From a virus, in the IMG/VR virus record IMGVR_UViG_3300039106_000143, positions 1 to 32,051 of that record: a DNA stretch of 32,051 bases. One strand, given 5' to 3'. Numbering within the stretch: the first letter of the stretch is position 1; the number at the start of each line of letters is the position of its first letter. The notes beneath the pieces are model-generated. The model worked only from the letters and a program-made list of their open reading frames with translations. It searched no databases and had not been told where the DNA came from. Position numbers and translations under genes: made by a program. This document shows positions 6,914-14,379 of this stretch, piece after piece.

Positions 6914-7138
6914 TTACTCGCACATCTTTATAACAAAGTTTACCGATGTTTTAATTCTAGACCATTGTATCTGATCCATAATTGGAAACATCCATTCTGG
7001 ATTGTGCATATCCTTTATTTGAACATATCTCTCTCCGTATTCTTCAATAACCTCAACTATCATTGTGCCTCCTTCTTCAACGACTCCGTTTTCAGGAGCA
7101 ATCTTAATTTCCAAAACAACTCTTTGAGAAGAATTCAT
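6914..7138 (-). CDS. Small hypothetical protein
   Basis: A 74-residue acidic protein with beta-strand-like segments (RVVLEIKIAPENG, GTMIVEVIEEYGERYVQIKD) that could form a small barrel. It overlaps the endolysin candidate by ATGA. Co-transcription with the lytic enzyme is clear from the overlap, but that does not show a lysis role. No family recognised. Confidence 0.6.
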   Translation of the reverse strand: MNSSQRVVLEIKIAPENGVVEEGGTMIVEVIEEYGERYVQIKDMHNPEWMFPIMDQIQWSRIKTSVNFVIKMCE

Positions 7139-7467
7139 TTGAGATTGCGTTTAACTTTGTTCCAGTAGGGAATTGTGGCTGTTTTCTTATCACCAGCGGG
7201 ACCGCCTCCATTCCATTTGCGAGCCAATTGCTCGGTCGTGCAGCCTTTGCCGTAGTGCGTCAGATAGATCTCGCAGACCTTACGAGCCGCAACTCGGTTG
7301 GTCATTTGCTGGTGAGTGTAGCTGGTTCCAGCGATCCGGTTAACGTCCACCACAACCGCTTTGTGGATCTGGAGTGCACCGATAGCCAGACCACCGTCGC
7401 CAATGGCATTGTCGCGTCCGTTAGACTCCACGGTGATGAGAGCCGCAATCAAAGGTCCGAGATTCAT
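7135..7467 (-). CDS. Lytic transglycosylase-like endolysin candidate
   Basis: A 110-residue protein. The N-terminal ITVESNGRDNAIGDGGLAIG followed by ALQIH is the pattern of the lysozyme/SLT fold, with Glu14 as the predicted catalytic acid. Later ARKWNGGG matches the motif found in transglycosylase-like phage proteins. Such an enzyme cuts the glycan strands of peptidoglycan. No signal peptide or membrane segment is visible, so export would need a holin. The ATG at 7467 overlaps the upstream stop as ATGA. It lies about 13 kb from the holin candidates, which is unusual. A virion-associated role is also possible. Confidence 0.75.
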   Translation of the reverse strand: MNLGPLIAALITVESNGRDNAIGDGGLAIGALQIHKAVVVDVNRIAGTSYTHQQMTNRVAARKVCEIYLTHYGKGCTTEQLARKWNGGGPAGDKKTATIPYWNKVKRNLK

Positions 7468-7658
7468 CGGAGACCTTTCATCCAAGTGGCGGCTTTGTGT
7501 TGAATGATCTCCTGAGCTTCCAGCAACCGTCCGCTTTCGTCGGAGATCCCGATTAGCTCAATGGTATGGTTCCAAACGTCTCTAGCGCGGAGAGCTTCTT
7601 CAATGCTGCGGTGAATGCTTAGGACTTTGTTGTCTTTGTTTCTGCAATGGTACTTCAT
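7464..7658 (-). CDS. Small hypothetical protein
   Basis: A 64-residue protein. The strand MKYHCRNKDNKVLSIHRSIE and helix EEALRARDVWNHTIEL are followed by a second helix. No family recognised. It has no Shine-Dalgarno sequence; the leader before ATG is CCATCAAATACC, identical to that before the gene at 7923. It overlaps the endolysin candidate by ATGA. Confidence 0.6.
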   Translation of the reverse strand: MKYHCRNKDNKVLSIHRSIEEALRARDVWNHTIELIGISDESGRLLEAQEIIQHKAATWMKGLR

Positions 7659-7670
7659 GGTATTTGATGG
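7656..7670 (-). promoter_or_regulatory. Non-SD leader element, copy 1
   Basis: The minus strand reads CCATCAAATACCATG, ending in the start codon of the gene at 7658. The same 15 bases occur at 7921-7935. Related leaders precede starts at 743 and 1042. The lack of a Shine-Dalgarno sequence and the low G content suggest an unstructured initiation leader used by this phage. Confidence 0.45.
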
Positions 7671-7719
7671 ATGTTAATGGTTCTGAGCGTTTAACGTATG
7701 CGCTCCCCACGTTGGCAAT

Positions 7720-7923
7720 TCAATTGGCTAGAAGCTCGCGGTCTTCCTCGCGAAGCTCTCGTTGTCGAACGCTATGAATATCACCCGAGTTGAGGTACAG
7801 AAACTCGACAGCAACCGTTCTGTCTCCAACGTCGATGAACTGTGTCTTGTAGATCCGCAGACCGGAGGCAAATCGGGCCTGATGCATATGCTCAACGGTC
7901 TTGATAACTTTTGGAAAAGTCAT
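7720..7923 (-). CDS. Small hypothetical protein
   Basis: A 67-residue protein. It begins MTFPKVIKTVEHMHQARF and has beta-rich segments (RIYKTQFIDVGDRTVAVEFL) then a charged helical end. No family is recognised. The start follows the same CCATCAAATACC leader as the next gene, with no Shine-Dalgarno sequence. A 61-base gap lies downstream, with a weak GAGCG/CGCTC inverted pair at 7685-7705. Confidence 0.6.
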   Translation of the reverse strand: MTFPKVIKTVEHMHQARFASGLRIYKTQFIDVGDRTVAVEFLYLNSGDIHSVRQRELREEDRELLAN

Positions 7924-7935
7924 GGTATTTGATGG
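7921..7935 (-). promoter_or_regulatory. Non-SD leader element, copy 2
   Basis: CCATCAAATACCATG on the minus strand, identical to the copy at 7656-7670, ending in the start codon of the gene at 7923. The flanking bases differ, so the shared block looks selected or recently copied. Confidence 0.45.
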
Positions 7936-7965
7936 TATGAGTTATTGTTTGTTGCGCGTTGGTGA

Positions 7966-8154
7966 TTACTTGTTGTAGCTGCCGTCTAAATCACCACCAA
8001 GAAACAGGATCGTGGAGTTCTTAAGGTCCGCAGAAGATTCGACTCCGTACCAACCTTTACCGTCTTCGCTCCACCATCCGGTTGCCTCAACAACGTAGGC
8101 TCCAGAAGTTACGCAAGCATTGTCATCCCAAACAGCGGTCATCAATTTGTTCAT
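7966..8154 (-). CDS. Small hypothetical protein, first gene after the regulatory gap
   Basis: A 62-residue protein with a small beta-rich pattern (SGAYVVEATGWWSEDGKGWY then STILFLGGDLDG). It is the first gene after the 214-base intergenic region with operator-like sites, as expected for the promoter-proximal gene of an early operon. GGAAAG lies about eight bases before the ATG. No family recognised. Confidence 0.6.
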   Translation of the reverse strand: MNKLMTAVWDDNACVTSGAYVVEATGWWSEDGKGWYGVESSADLKNSTILFLGGDLDGSYNK

Positions 8155-8200
8155 CGTATTCTTTCCGTTTTTCTTCGGCTTGATTGCCGTCGATGGAGAT

Positions 8201-8230
8201 ACCCTAAACCCATCGTTAGGTTACCGTCAA
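8201..8230 (-). promoter_or_regulatory. Weak promoter-like sequence before the small-gene operon
   Basis: On the minus strand TTGACG (8225-8230) is followed 18 bases later by TAGGGT (8201-8206). The -35 is good and the -10 is poor, so it may need an activator. It lies 47 bases before the start codon at 8154. An operator-like palindrome fills the spacer. Confidence 0.35.
8203..8220. promoter_or_regulatory. Operator-like palindrome, copy 1
   Basis: CCTAAACCCATCGTTAGG has five-base arms CCTAA/TTAGG around an eight-base centre. A variant lies at 8319-8334, and its right 14 bases recur at 1103-1116 with two changes. Its position between promoter-like hexamers is typical of a repressor site. The binding protein is not identified. 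Confidence 0.45.
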
Positions 8231-8318
8231 CAGGAGATTGCATTTTTTTTCAACTTTCTTCAAGAGGGTCAAAAACCGGCTAAAACCTTAGGAAAATGCG
8301 GTGTTTCTATGGGTGAAA

Positions 8319-8334
8319 CCTAACCCGTCGTAGG
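8319..8334. promoter_or_regulatory. Operator-like palindrome, copy 2
   Basis: CCTAACCCGTCGTAGG is a shortened version of the site at 8203-8220, with arms CCTA/TAGG and the same CCCRTCG core. It lies about 100 bases from copy 1, a spacing that could allow looping. Confidence 0.4.
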
Positions 8335-8345
8335 ATCTCCCTACG
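8329..8345. repeat. Short perfect hairpin in the intergenic region
   Basis: CGTAGG and CCTACG are separated by five bases, making a perfect six-base stem 24 bases beyond the resolvase stop. No T run follows on either strand, so a standard terminator is not supported. It overlaps operator-like copy 2 and may be part of a larger site. Confidence 0.4.
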
Positions 8346-8368
8346 CACCATGCCGCACTTTCCAAGAG

Positions 8369-8791
8369 TCAGTCAGCGTTGATCCTTACGCTGCATCCCG
8401 AAGCGTACAGAGCGTAGGTTTTCACCGCTGTAATCTGGTAAATCTGGCTGTCGTCCAACCAGACTCGTTGAGTGTCGGTGATTGCATCCGTCACCGCTTT
8501 GATGAGGTTGTCCAGATCTGGCTTTTTGCAATGCCAGACTGGTGATTTTGCTTTCGGGACTCCGTGCTTGTCCAGATGCGCTTTGGGTCGTGGAAGGAAG
8601 AAGTCGAGCTGCAACCTAATCGGACCCGTCAGAAGGCAACGTGGAGCGTTTGCGATAGCTTCCTGACGCACCGCTTGCTTCCAAGACTCGGCTGAGTCTG
8701 GAGTGTAGACCCCCGCATGACCACCGCGCACAAACGCTTTGACTCGCGGTTGAGCTTTTGGGATTCCGCTGACATGGAAATCAAGATGCAT
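8369..8791 (-). CDS. rusA: RusA-type Holliday junction resolvase
   Basis: A 140-residue protein. PDLDNLIKAVTDAITDTQ at 91-108 and VWLDDSQI at 110-117 match the RusA core, with Asp92, Asp94 and Asp113/114 as likely metal ligands. The N-terminal HVSGIPKAQPR is also typical. RusA cuts four-way DNA junctions formed during recombination or replication, and can clear branches before packaging. Length matches the family (about 120-140). The ATG at 8791 overlaps the previous gene by 11 bases. It ends the recombination operon before the regulatory gap. Confidence 0.93.
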   Translation of the reverse strand: MHLDFHVSGIPKAQPRVKAFVRGGHAGVYTPDSAESWKQAVRQEAIANAPRCLLTGPIRLQLDFFLPRPKAHLDKHGVPKAKSPVWHCKKPDLDNLIKAVTDAITDTQRVWLDDSQIYQITAVKTYALYASGCSVRINAD

Positions 8792-9110
8792 CGTGAGGCG
8801 GGATGATCTCATGGATTCGTCCGGTGATGCGCGGATTAGCGTACCACCAGCCCGTTGACGACTTTTCAGCGAGCGCATCGCAATCGCCGTCGAACATGAT
8901 ATGCGTCCCCTCAGTGAGCATCCTCACGCAGTCCATGTCCTCTGGGTCAAACGACCGGAACGTGACCCGCTGTGCGTACGGTTTTCCGTTCGCAAGAGTG
9001 CGCTTCTCAAACTCAACGACAGCGAGCAAAAACCGCTTGCCGTCGTCAGTCGTGATAACTTCAGCGTCAGAATGGAGCCGTCCGAATCCTCGGGACCATA
9101 GATGTCTCAT
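8781..9110 (-). CDS. Hypothetical, possible small OB-like protein
   Basis: A 109-residue protein with many predicted strands: AEVITTDDGKRFLLAVVEFE, QRVTFRSFDPED, HIMFDGDCDAL and STGWWYANPRITGRI. A barrel of this size near RecT and RusA genes suggests a single-strand DNA or accessory recombination protein, but I see no diagnostic motif. It overlaps its neighbours by ATGA and by 11 bases. It lacks the DDIPF tail seen on the protein at 758-1042. Confidence 0.65.
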   Translation of the reverse strand: MRHLWSRGFGRLHSDAEVITTDDGKRFLLAVVEFEKRTLANGKPYAQRVTFRSFDPEDMDCVRMLTEGTHIMFDGDCDALAEKSSTGWWYANPRITGRIHEIIPPHDAS

Positions 9111-9541
9111 CGAGTGTACCCCTCCAGTCGAGCCGGTGAATAACTCGGTGACTTCACGATCTTACCGTCAGTCCGTCTCACAATGTGGCGGTTGTCCCCA
9201 ACTCGGTGAGACCGGCAGTCAGCGGGGATGGAATGAATCTCATCGTCAGTCCAGACTTTCGACATATTGGAGCGGTGAATTTCAGTGAAAGCAGCGTCCA
9301 CTTGATGCGGGGAGAATCCAGCGGCTAGAGCGGCTCCATAAACGACGTAGAGCAGGTCTCCGATTGCATCGAGATACTCGACAGCGGAAGTTGATTCGGC
9401 GAGTTCTTGGGCCTCTTCGTCGATAAGCCGATACCGCAGATTCTGCGTCACCGGATCGGGCATAAACGGACGCTCTGGGATGCATTGCTGATACGTCCGC
9501 ATGAACTCGCGGACCAATTCCATTGGGTGGGTCTGGTTCAT
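9107..9541 (-). CDS. MazG-like nucleotide pyrophosphohydrolase
   Basis: A 144-residue all-alpha NTP-PPase superfamily protein. EEAQE at 42-46 and DAIGD at 58-62 give the ExxE and DxxxD metal-binding pairs. The stretch LLYVVYGAALAAG and the later RSNMSK are typical of phage PRA-PH/MazG-like enzymes. Members hydrolyse nucleoside triphosphates to monophosphate and pyrophosphate, and phage forms may adjust nucleotide pools or alarmones. The substrate is not readable here. It overlaps both neighbours by ATGA in the recombination operon. The tail after residue 105 is extra to the core. Confidence 0.88.
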   Translation of the reverse strand: MNQTHPMELVREFMRTYQQCIPERPFMPDPVTQNLRYRLIDEEAQELAESTSAVEYLDAIGDLLYVVYGAALAAGFSPHQVDAAFTEIHRSNMSKVWTDDEIHSIPADCRSHRVGDNRHIVRRTDGKIVKSPSYSPARLEGYTR

Positions 9542-10641
9542 TTGATCTTCGTAAGTGTGGGTTGTCCGGTCTTGGTTTCAGTGCAGCCAGCAAGCAGTTG
9601 ATCCAGCTTTGATTCTAGTTCTTTTCCTTTGGTCTCGGTTGCTACTTTCAACGCATCTTTGAGCTTCGTCTTGTTGATCGTTATGGCTGGCATGATGTCT
9701 TCGTAAGTCCCGCCACTTTCGATAAATCGGAGGTAAACGGTCTCCGTGTCTTTGATGGTTTCGCGCACTGCACCTTCCTTCAGCGTCCAACCTTCGATTG
9801 AGTCTCCCTCGCTCAACCTCCGTCGAGCTTCTGCACGACAAGCTTCAATAACGGCTTCGGCTTGCGATGCACGGTCCAAGAACGCTGCAAGCGTCTGGTT
9901 GGTCAACGTCGCAGCTATAGCGTCTGGTGTTATACCTTCTGGCGCATTGTTCAACGGAGGAGCAACGGCCAACTCTCGCGCTTCGGGACAGAACGGTTTC
10001 CCTTTGCAGTACCGGCAAGCGGACTCTGAAGGAGTGCGCGGTTGTCCGAGTTTCTGGATCTGCTCCATCAGGTCAGCAGACTCAGCGATTGCATTGCGGA
10101 TATCCGCTGACTCGTAGACCGCGACACTCGGCAGTCCTGCAAGAGGCTGCACAATTGCCACAGTGATGCGGTCGAATGTGAAACCAAAGTTCTCGTCGAG
10201 CAGAGCAACCAAGCACCGCAACTGGAGGTTCTCGGCAGCGTCCTCGACTGCACCGCGACCGCTCTTGTAGTCGATAATCAGACCAGCGGAGCCGACAACG
10301 TAGATAACGTCTGGCTTACCGCTCCAGAGTTTGACCCCACGGTCATCGATGGACCGCAAACGCTTCTCGCGCCACACACTCGGCTCTTCGATGGTTTCTG
10401 GAAACGTCGCTTTCACCAATTCCAGTTCTTGCTCGCGGCAACGGTCAATTATCCAAGTCTCATCAGTTGTGAGGTTGGTCACCGGCTCCAGCGCAAGTGC
10501 AGCGTGAATGCGATTTCCGATTGCTGCGTCTCCAGTTGATTCGACTTCGGCAACTTGACGCTCCAAGTCCCAACTCCCGAGACAAGCAGCGTATCGGCTC
10601 GCTGCGGACGCTGACGGTAATCCACTGCGTTCGTCACTCAT
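9538..10641 (-). CDS. Cas4/RecB-like PD-(D/E)XK exonuclease with iron-sulphur cysteines
   Basis: A 367-residue nuclease. Core motifs are GNRIHAAL (His46), GKPDVIYVV (Asp111) and IIDYKSG (Asp124, Lys126), with Gln140 in NLQLRC. Cys20 and the cluster Cys209-x2-Cys212-x5-Cys218 form the one-plus-three pattern of the 4Fe-4S site of Cas4 and AddB nucleases. It is followed directly by the RecT-type gene's downstream end (eight-base overlap), so the pair probably resects DNA ends and anneals strands, like lambda Exo/Bet. It resembles the DUF2800 phage nucleases. The last 120 residues are helical and not assigned. Confidence 0.88.
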   Translation of the reverse strand: MSDERSGLPSASAASRYAACLGSWDLERQVAEVESTGDAAIGNRIHAALALEPVTNLTTDETWIIDRCREQELELVKATFPETIEEPSVWREKRLRSIDDRGVKLWSGKPDVIYVVGSAGLIIDYKSGRGAVEDAAENLQLRCLVALLDENFGFTFDRITVAIVQPLAGLPSVAVYESADIRNAIAESADLMEQIQKLGQPRTPSESACRYCKGKPFCPEARELAVAPPLNNAPEGITPDAIAATLTNQTLAAFLDRASQAEAVIEACRAEARRRLSEGDSIEGWTLKEGAVRETIKDTETVYLRFIESGGTYEDIMPAITINKTKLKDALKVATETKGKELESKLDQLLAGCTETKTGQPTLTKIK

Positions 10642-11296
10642 TGGATTTCCCTTCGTTAAGAGTTAGCTCGGTGGGTTGAACAACCACAGACGGAGTGGGT
10701 TCAATTTCCGGTTCAACCTTCGGCTCCAGCTTGCTGCGGAAGATCGGACGCGATGGAGTTACATTGACCGGAGCTTGCGGAATGGCCTCCTCTTCGTCGC
10801 TGATGCCGCTGAACCCAAAGGCAACGCGAGCGCATTGGATCAACGCTTTGTGTCGCAACATACGGCGAGGGTTGACCTTCCACGGCTCAGTATTCCGCGA
10901 GCATTCCGAGAAATACTCAGTCACTTCCACCGGATGGGTCCGGTCTTTGAGATGGATCGTAGCAGTCACCGAGAACGGTTTCCCATCTTTGTCTTCGGTC
11001 GTGAATTGGATGCCGTCAAACTGAGGATGCGAGTTCATCATTTTGATCCATCCATCAACGCTGACCACCGGCTGAATTCCACCGTTGCGAGCGGGGAAAG
11101 CGTAGATCTCTCGCGTGAACGGATTGAGTCCGTACTGGTTAGCGGTGACAACGAAGCTCAGAAGCTCTTCGTTCGTTGCTTTGGGCATCAACGTAGCCTT
11201 CAGGGTCTCCAGCAAACGAGCGGGTTCAACGCTGAATTTGCTCGCCATTATCGCGAGCGCGGACTGTTTCTGACTTGGAATAATTTCTTGTTTCAT
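10634..11296 (-). CDS. bet: RecT/Bet family single-strand annealing protein
   Basis: A 220-residue protein. LSFVVTANQYGLNPFTREIY then AFPARNGGIQPVVSVDGWIK is the Bet core, close to lambda Bet (NQYGLNPWTKEIYAFP). RRMLRHKALIQCARVAFGF also matches the Bet signature. It anneals complementary strands made by the partner nuclease encoded immediately downstream. The last 45 residues are Pro/Glu-rich and flexible. The ATG at 11296 is chosen with AAGAAG before it. It overlaps the upstream zinc-ribbon-like gene by 71 bases; an ATG at 11248 would reduce the overlap. Confidence 0.93.
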   Translation of the reverse strand: MKQEIIPSQKQSALAIMASKFSVEPARLLETLKATLMPKATNEELLSFVVTANQYGLNPFTREIYAFPARNGGIQPVVSVDGWIKMMNSHPQFDGIQFTTEDKDGKPFSVTATIHLKDRTHPVEVTEYFSECSRNTEPWKVNPRRMLRHKALIQCARVAFGFSGISDEEEAIPQAPVNVTPSRPIFRSKLEPKVEPEIEPTPSVVVQPTELTLNEGKSNE

Positions 11297-11483
11297 TGGT
11301 CTTCTTTGGCCTACCTCCGCGCTTTCCGTTTGCGCGAGAAGCTTCGGCCTTTGCAGATGATTTGACCCCACCCAACTCCTTCGCGAGATCGCGGAGGCTT
11401 GCGGCAAAAATGCAGTTGCATGACGGACATTTCATCGGCTGAAGAGACCAATAACCCAACGGTGGGTTTCTGTCAAGCGACAT
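11226..11483 (-). CDS. Small zinc-ribbon-like basic protein
   Basis: An 85-residue protein. KCPSCNCIF supplies a CxxCxC cluster. The following SLRDLAKELGGVKSSAKAEA leads to RANGKRGGRPKK, a basic end with an RGGRP element seen in small phage DNA-binding proteins. Only three cysteines are visible, so a full four-ligand zinc site is not complete within one chain. The ATG at 11483 overlaps the end of the 896-residue gene by 11 bases; M17 (11435) is an alternative start. It could regulate the recombination operon, which is inference. Confidence 0.6.
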   Translation of the reverse strand: MSLDRNPPLGYWSLQPMKCPSCNCIFAASLRDLAKELGGVKSSAKAEASRANGKRGGRPKKTNETRNYSKSETVRARDNGEQIQR

Positions 11484-14163
11484 CAAGATCAACGTACCGG
11501 ATGAAGCGGTAAAATTGGTCTCCGGTAACGTCCTCAAAGTTCGCAGATTGGGTCGTCTCACCGAAGCCATACGACCGCATTGGCTCCCAAGCCGTTGCAG
11601 GAGTCAAGATGCCCCCAGACGCATCAATGACCTGATTGGAGCAATCAAAATTGAAAGAGGTAAATCCCTTTGATCTGCTGTAAGTTGCCAGATCCATTTG
11701 CGTAACTATCCAATAGTATTGAGACAAGCTAACGTCATACAACTCCTTTGCTTGTATTCCATTAGCAATCAAAGAATCGTATTGGCTCTGTGTAATAAAG
11801 AAAGACGGTCCCCACATTGTGTCTAAGCAAGTGACCGTTGTATCCTTCGGAATCAAATCTCCAAGCGTATCCGCAACCAATGCACCGCCAGCATCAAAGC
11901 TGTAAATTGGACACCAGACTTCACCATGAGCTAACGGGACGGACCGATTCCATCCAGAAACGTGAGCCTCCAACAGATTCCACAGAAACGCTGACTTTGG
12001 AATTTTGTGATAGAAATTGCCTATGTTGTTATAAACGTTAGCCCCTGAGTTATAAGGAAGATCAAAATAAGTGGATGAAGTCCATCTGATGTCCGCAATG
12101 TAAGCTTGCTCTGTAGTGGTTACAGAAACTTGAGTATACCACGGAGCCAAACAAGCCATTGCGGCATTGTTTTGGTCTTTGAATACATCATCAGCAACAC
12201 CATTGCTTTGTACTGTCTTATTTGGTTGCCCAAGTATTCTAACAGACGCATCAACACCGCCTTTTCCTCCCCATTTATTAATCCAGAAATCAGATCCAAA
12301 GACGTTGGTTGTAACTGGAGTCAGCGGATCGGTTGTGAAAACCCTCTCAAGATTGTAGTCGTAAACGCTGCTTGAAAAAGCCCAAGGACCACCAGAAGCA
12401 ATGTAAGCACAATTGACAGCAGGATACGATGCTCCAGCACCAATTGAAGTGCTTATCTGTGGAAACACATATCCATACATTCCGCTTTGGTTACTTGGCT
12501 GTGCTATAATGTATGTTTTAGTTGCAGAGATGTATTTGTTGTTAGAATAACCAATTGCCGGTGAGAATCCTTTTGGCCTTAACTCAGTTCGCAATTCTAT
12601 TACGTTTGCGCTGCGTTCGTAGTTAGGAATCTCGCTTAAAGCGTTGGCGTCAAATGCCTCAATGCCAACTGCGGTTGATGCTGTTACTGTTAATCCAATT
12701 GAGCTTAACCTGACGATCCCAACTTTCTCCTCAGAGATATCCATTTCATCGTCAAAGCTGTTAAGGAAACCCTCTTCCACAGCAACCCGTCTCCGAAGCG
12801 TCCGCATGGTTTCCATCCATGTTGGGACGTTACCGGATTGCCATTGGGTTGCCGTGTTTGGTGTTGCTACGTTCTGGGTGTAGTAGTAGGACGGGTAACC
12901 AATTGAAATGTAAGTTGTAGTAGGATTGATCTGCCAATATGGATCGGCTGAACCAAAGAAGACATTGCAGTCAATCGGATAGATTCTGACAATCGCATTT
13001 GGCCTCTTGCTGGTCATCACCAAGACATCACCAGAAACCTCAGCGTTGATACCTATGCGTTGAAGCTTAGGCATGAAGTCGGTCACTCCGGTGAATACCG
13101 TGATGTAATCCTCAAAGACAACGCCAGAGAGGCTGCTGTAGATCTGAACTCTAGCTCGTCCCCAAGTGAAGATTGCGTCCCCGATTGCGGTATTCGCATC
13201 CGTTGGGTCTGAGTATTCTGGATACAGTGCGCGGATGTCATAAGCAAAACGAGCGTCAACCCATGCGCCCATTGCTCGCATCCATTGCAGCAACAAAAAC
13301 GGGTTTGCAATGTTGTTGGCTTTTGCTGACCTCTCCATGCATACGGAAAGAGAGTCCGGTTGTCCATACATTGGCGGACCACCGGCAAAGTAGGGAACAT
13401 CTCCGGTGAAGTATGGGAAGAAATAGGTGCAAGCAGTGCCATCCCTCCACGTTGTTGCCCAAGTCCCGTCAGCGTGTCGCCTAAACGATCTACAGCCCAT
13501 TGCAGGGACTGTCTTGGTCTCCGCTGAGCCGTCTGGCAATTGGAGCAAGACCCTCATGTCTTTGCTGCCGCAATTGTGAATTCTCCAGCAATCGAACCGC
13601 TTGTAACTGTTAAGAATTTTGAAAGTCAAAAGACCTTCAACCCGTATCTCAGCAACAGCGTTCTTGTGGTTGTGAATTCTACCGGGGGGCAGTGAAGGCG
13701 CAGATCCAACTGAAGAAAAGTAAGACCTAACGTAAGAATCGAAACCAGAATCCCAATCGTCCCAACCTAAATGGACATCGTAGTCAATACCATCAACATT
13801 GCGCTTGTGTAGCTCAAAAGACTTTTGAATTGAGCCAACGTTGCAATATGAAGAGTTGAAAGAAGTGACGTAGTGATCAACGTAAACCTGACCACCAGAA
13901 ACGTCTAAGTGTTTGCTCTCAAGCTTTGAAAGCTCAATCGCAATCTGCGTCTGTGTTGGAGTGCTTCCGGTGACATAGAAGCTTGTGGCTGGATCAATAC
14001 AATAGTCGTATTGAACCCCAAAAGGTATCTTGGAACTGAGACCAACAACGAACGGGGTCTTGCCGTCTAACGCTCTTGCACACTTATTGTCGAACCGTGC
14101 GTACAGATCGTTCAAGTTCCGCGCATTGAACATCCGCTGACGCTTGTCTGTAGCAACGGGCAT
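11473..14163 (-). CDS. Large tail-tip or receptor-binding protein, unrecognised
   Basis: An 896-residue protein rich in Tyr, Trp, Ser, Thr, Asn and Gly. It has many short strand-like segments and no membrane helices, like phage tail-surface proteins. I recognise no domain. Its size and its place at the end of the tail operon, after the tape measure and small tail proteins, suggest it is the central tip, baseplate or host-binding protein in place of a lambda J-type hub. The start is three bases after the previous stop. About fifteen cysteines are scattered without a clear motif. Function is inference from position. Confidence 0.7.
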   Translation of the reverse strand: MPVATDKRQRMFNARNLNDLYARFDNKCARALDGKTPFVVGLSSKIPFGVQYDYCIDPATSFYVTGSTPTQTQIAIELSKLESKHLDVSGGQVYVDHYVTSFNSSYCNVGSIQKSFELHKRNVDGIDYDVHLGWDDWDSGFDSYVRSYFSSVGSAPSLPPGRIHNHKNAVAEIRVEGLLTFKILNSYKRFDCWRIHNCGSKDMRVLLQLPDGSAETKTVPAMGCRSFRRHADGTWATTWRDGTACTYFFPYFTGDVPYFAGGPPMYGQPDSLSVCMERSAKANNIANPFLLLQWMRAMGAWVDARFAYDIRALYPEYSDPTDANTAIGDAIFTWGRARVQIYSSLSGVVFEDYITVFTGVTDFMPKLQRIGINAEVSGDVLVMTSKRPNAIVRIYPIDCNVFFGSADPYWQINPTTTYISIGYPSYYYTQNVATPNTATQWQSGNVPTWMETMRTLRRRVAVEEGFLNSFDDEMDISEEKVGIVRLSSIGLTVTASTAVGIEAFDANALSEIPNYERSANVIELRTELRPKGFSPAIGYSNNKYISATKTYIIAQPSNQSGMYGYVFPQISTSIGAGASYPAVNCAYIASGGPWAFSSSVYDYNLERVFTTDPLTPVTTNVFGSDFWINKWGGKGGVDASVRILGQPNKTVQSNGVADDVFKDQNNAAMACLAPWYTQVSVTTTEQAYIADIRWTSSTYFDLPYNSGANVYNNIGNFYHKIPKSAFLWNLLEAHVSGWNRSVPLAHGEVWCPIYSFDAGGALVADTLGDLIPKDTTVTCLDTMWGPSFFITQSQYDSLIANGIQAKELYDVSLSQYYWIVTQMDLATYSRSKGFTSFNFDCSNQVIDASGGILTPATAWEPMRSYGFGETTQSANFEDVTGDQFYRFIRYVDLDVA

Positions 14164-14166
14164 ACA

Positions 14167-14379
14167 TCAATAGAAGAAGTCGTCAGGAGTGCCACCAACG
14201 ATTGTGGCTGGAGGTTGTTTGATCTTGATGGTCGTCCCGTTCGGAGTCTGTTCAATCGCTTGATCCGGTCCAGCTACAAGCTGGATCTTGCGAACTGCGT
14301 CGATCAGTTGATTGATTGCGCGAGCATGGTCTGCTTTCATGCCGCGCTCTGCCACCTTAGATGGAAGCGTTACAGCCAT
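14167..14379 (-). CDS. Small tail-operon protein
   Basis: A 70-residue protein. The helix ERGMKADHARAINQLIDAVR followed by QTPNGTTIKIKQPP resembles short stretches found in phage structural proteins, where a helix precedes a beta segment. It ends in PDDFFY. The start overlaps the upstream stop as TAATG, and the stop is three bases before the 896-residue gene. It is probably a minor tail-tip component or chaperone. Confidence 0.6.
   Translation of the reverse strand: MAVTLPSKVAERGMKADHARAINQLIDAVRKIQLVAGPDQAIEQTPNGTTIKIKQPPATIVGGTPDDFFY

Noticed and set aside
7685-7705. GAGCG/CGCTC inverted pair between two small genes
   Set aside because: Five-base arms with an 11-base loop are expected by chance in this length, and no T run follows.
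8329-8345. Intrinsic terminator after the resolvase gene
   Set aside because: The stem is perfect, but only six bases, and there is no T run on either side; it was kept only as a repeat that may be part of an operator.
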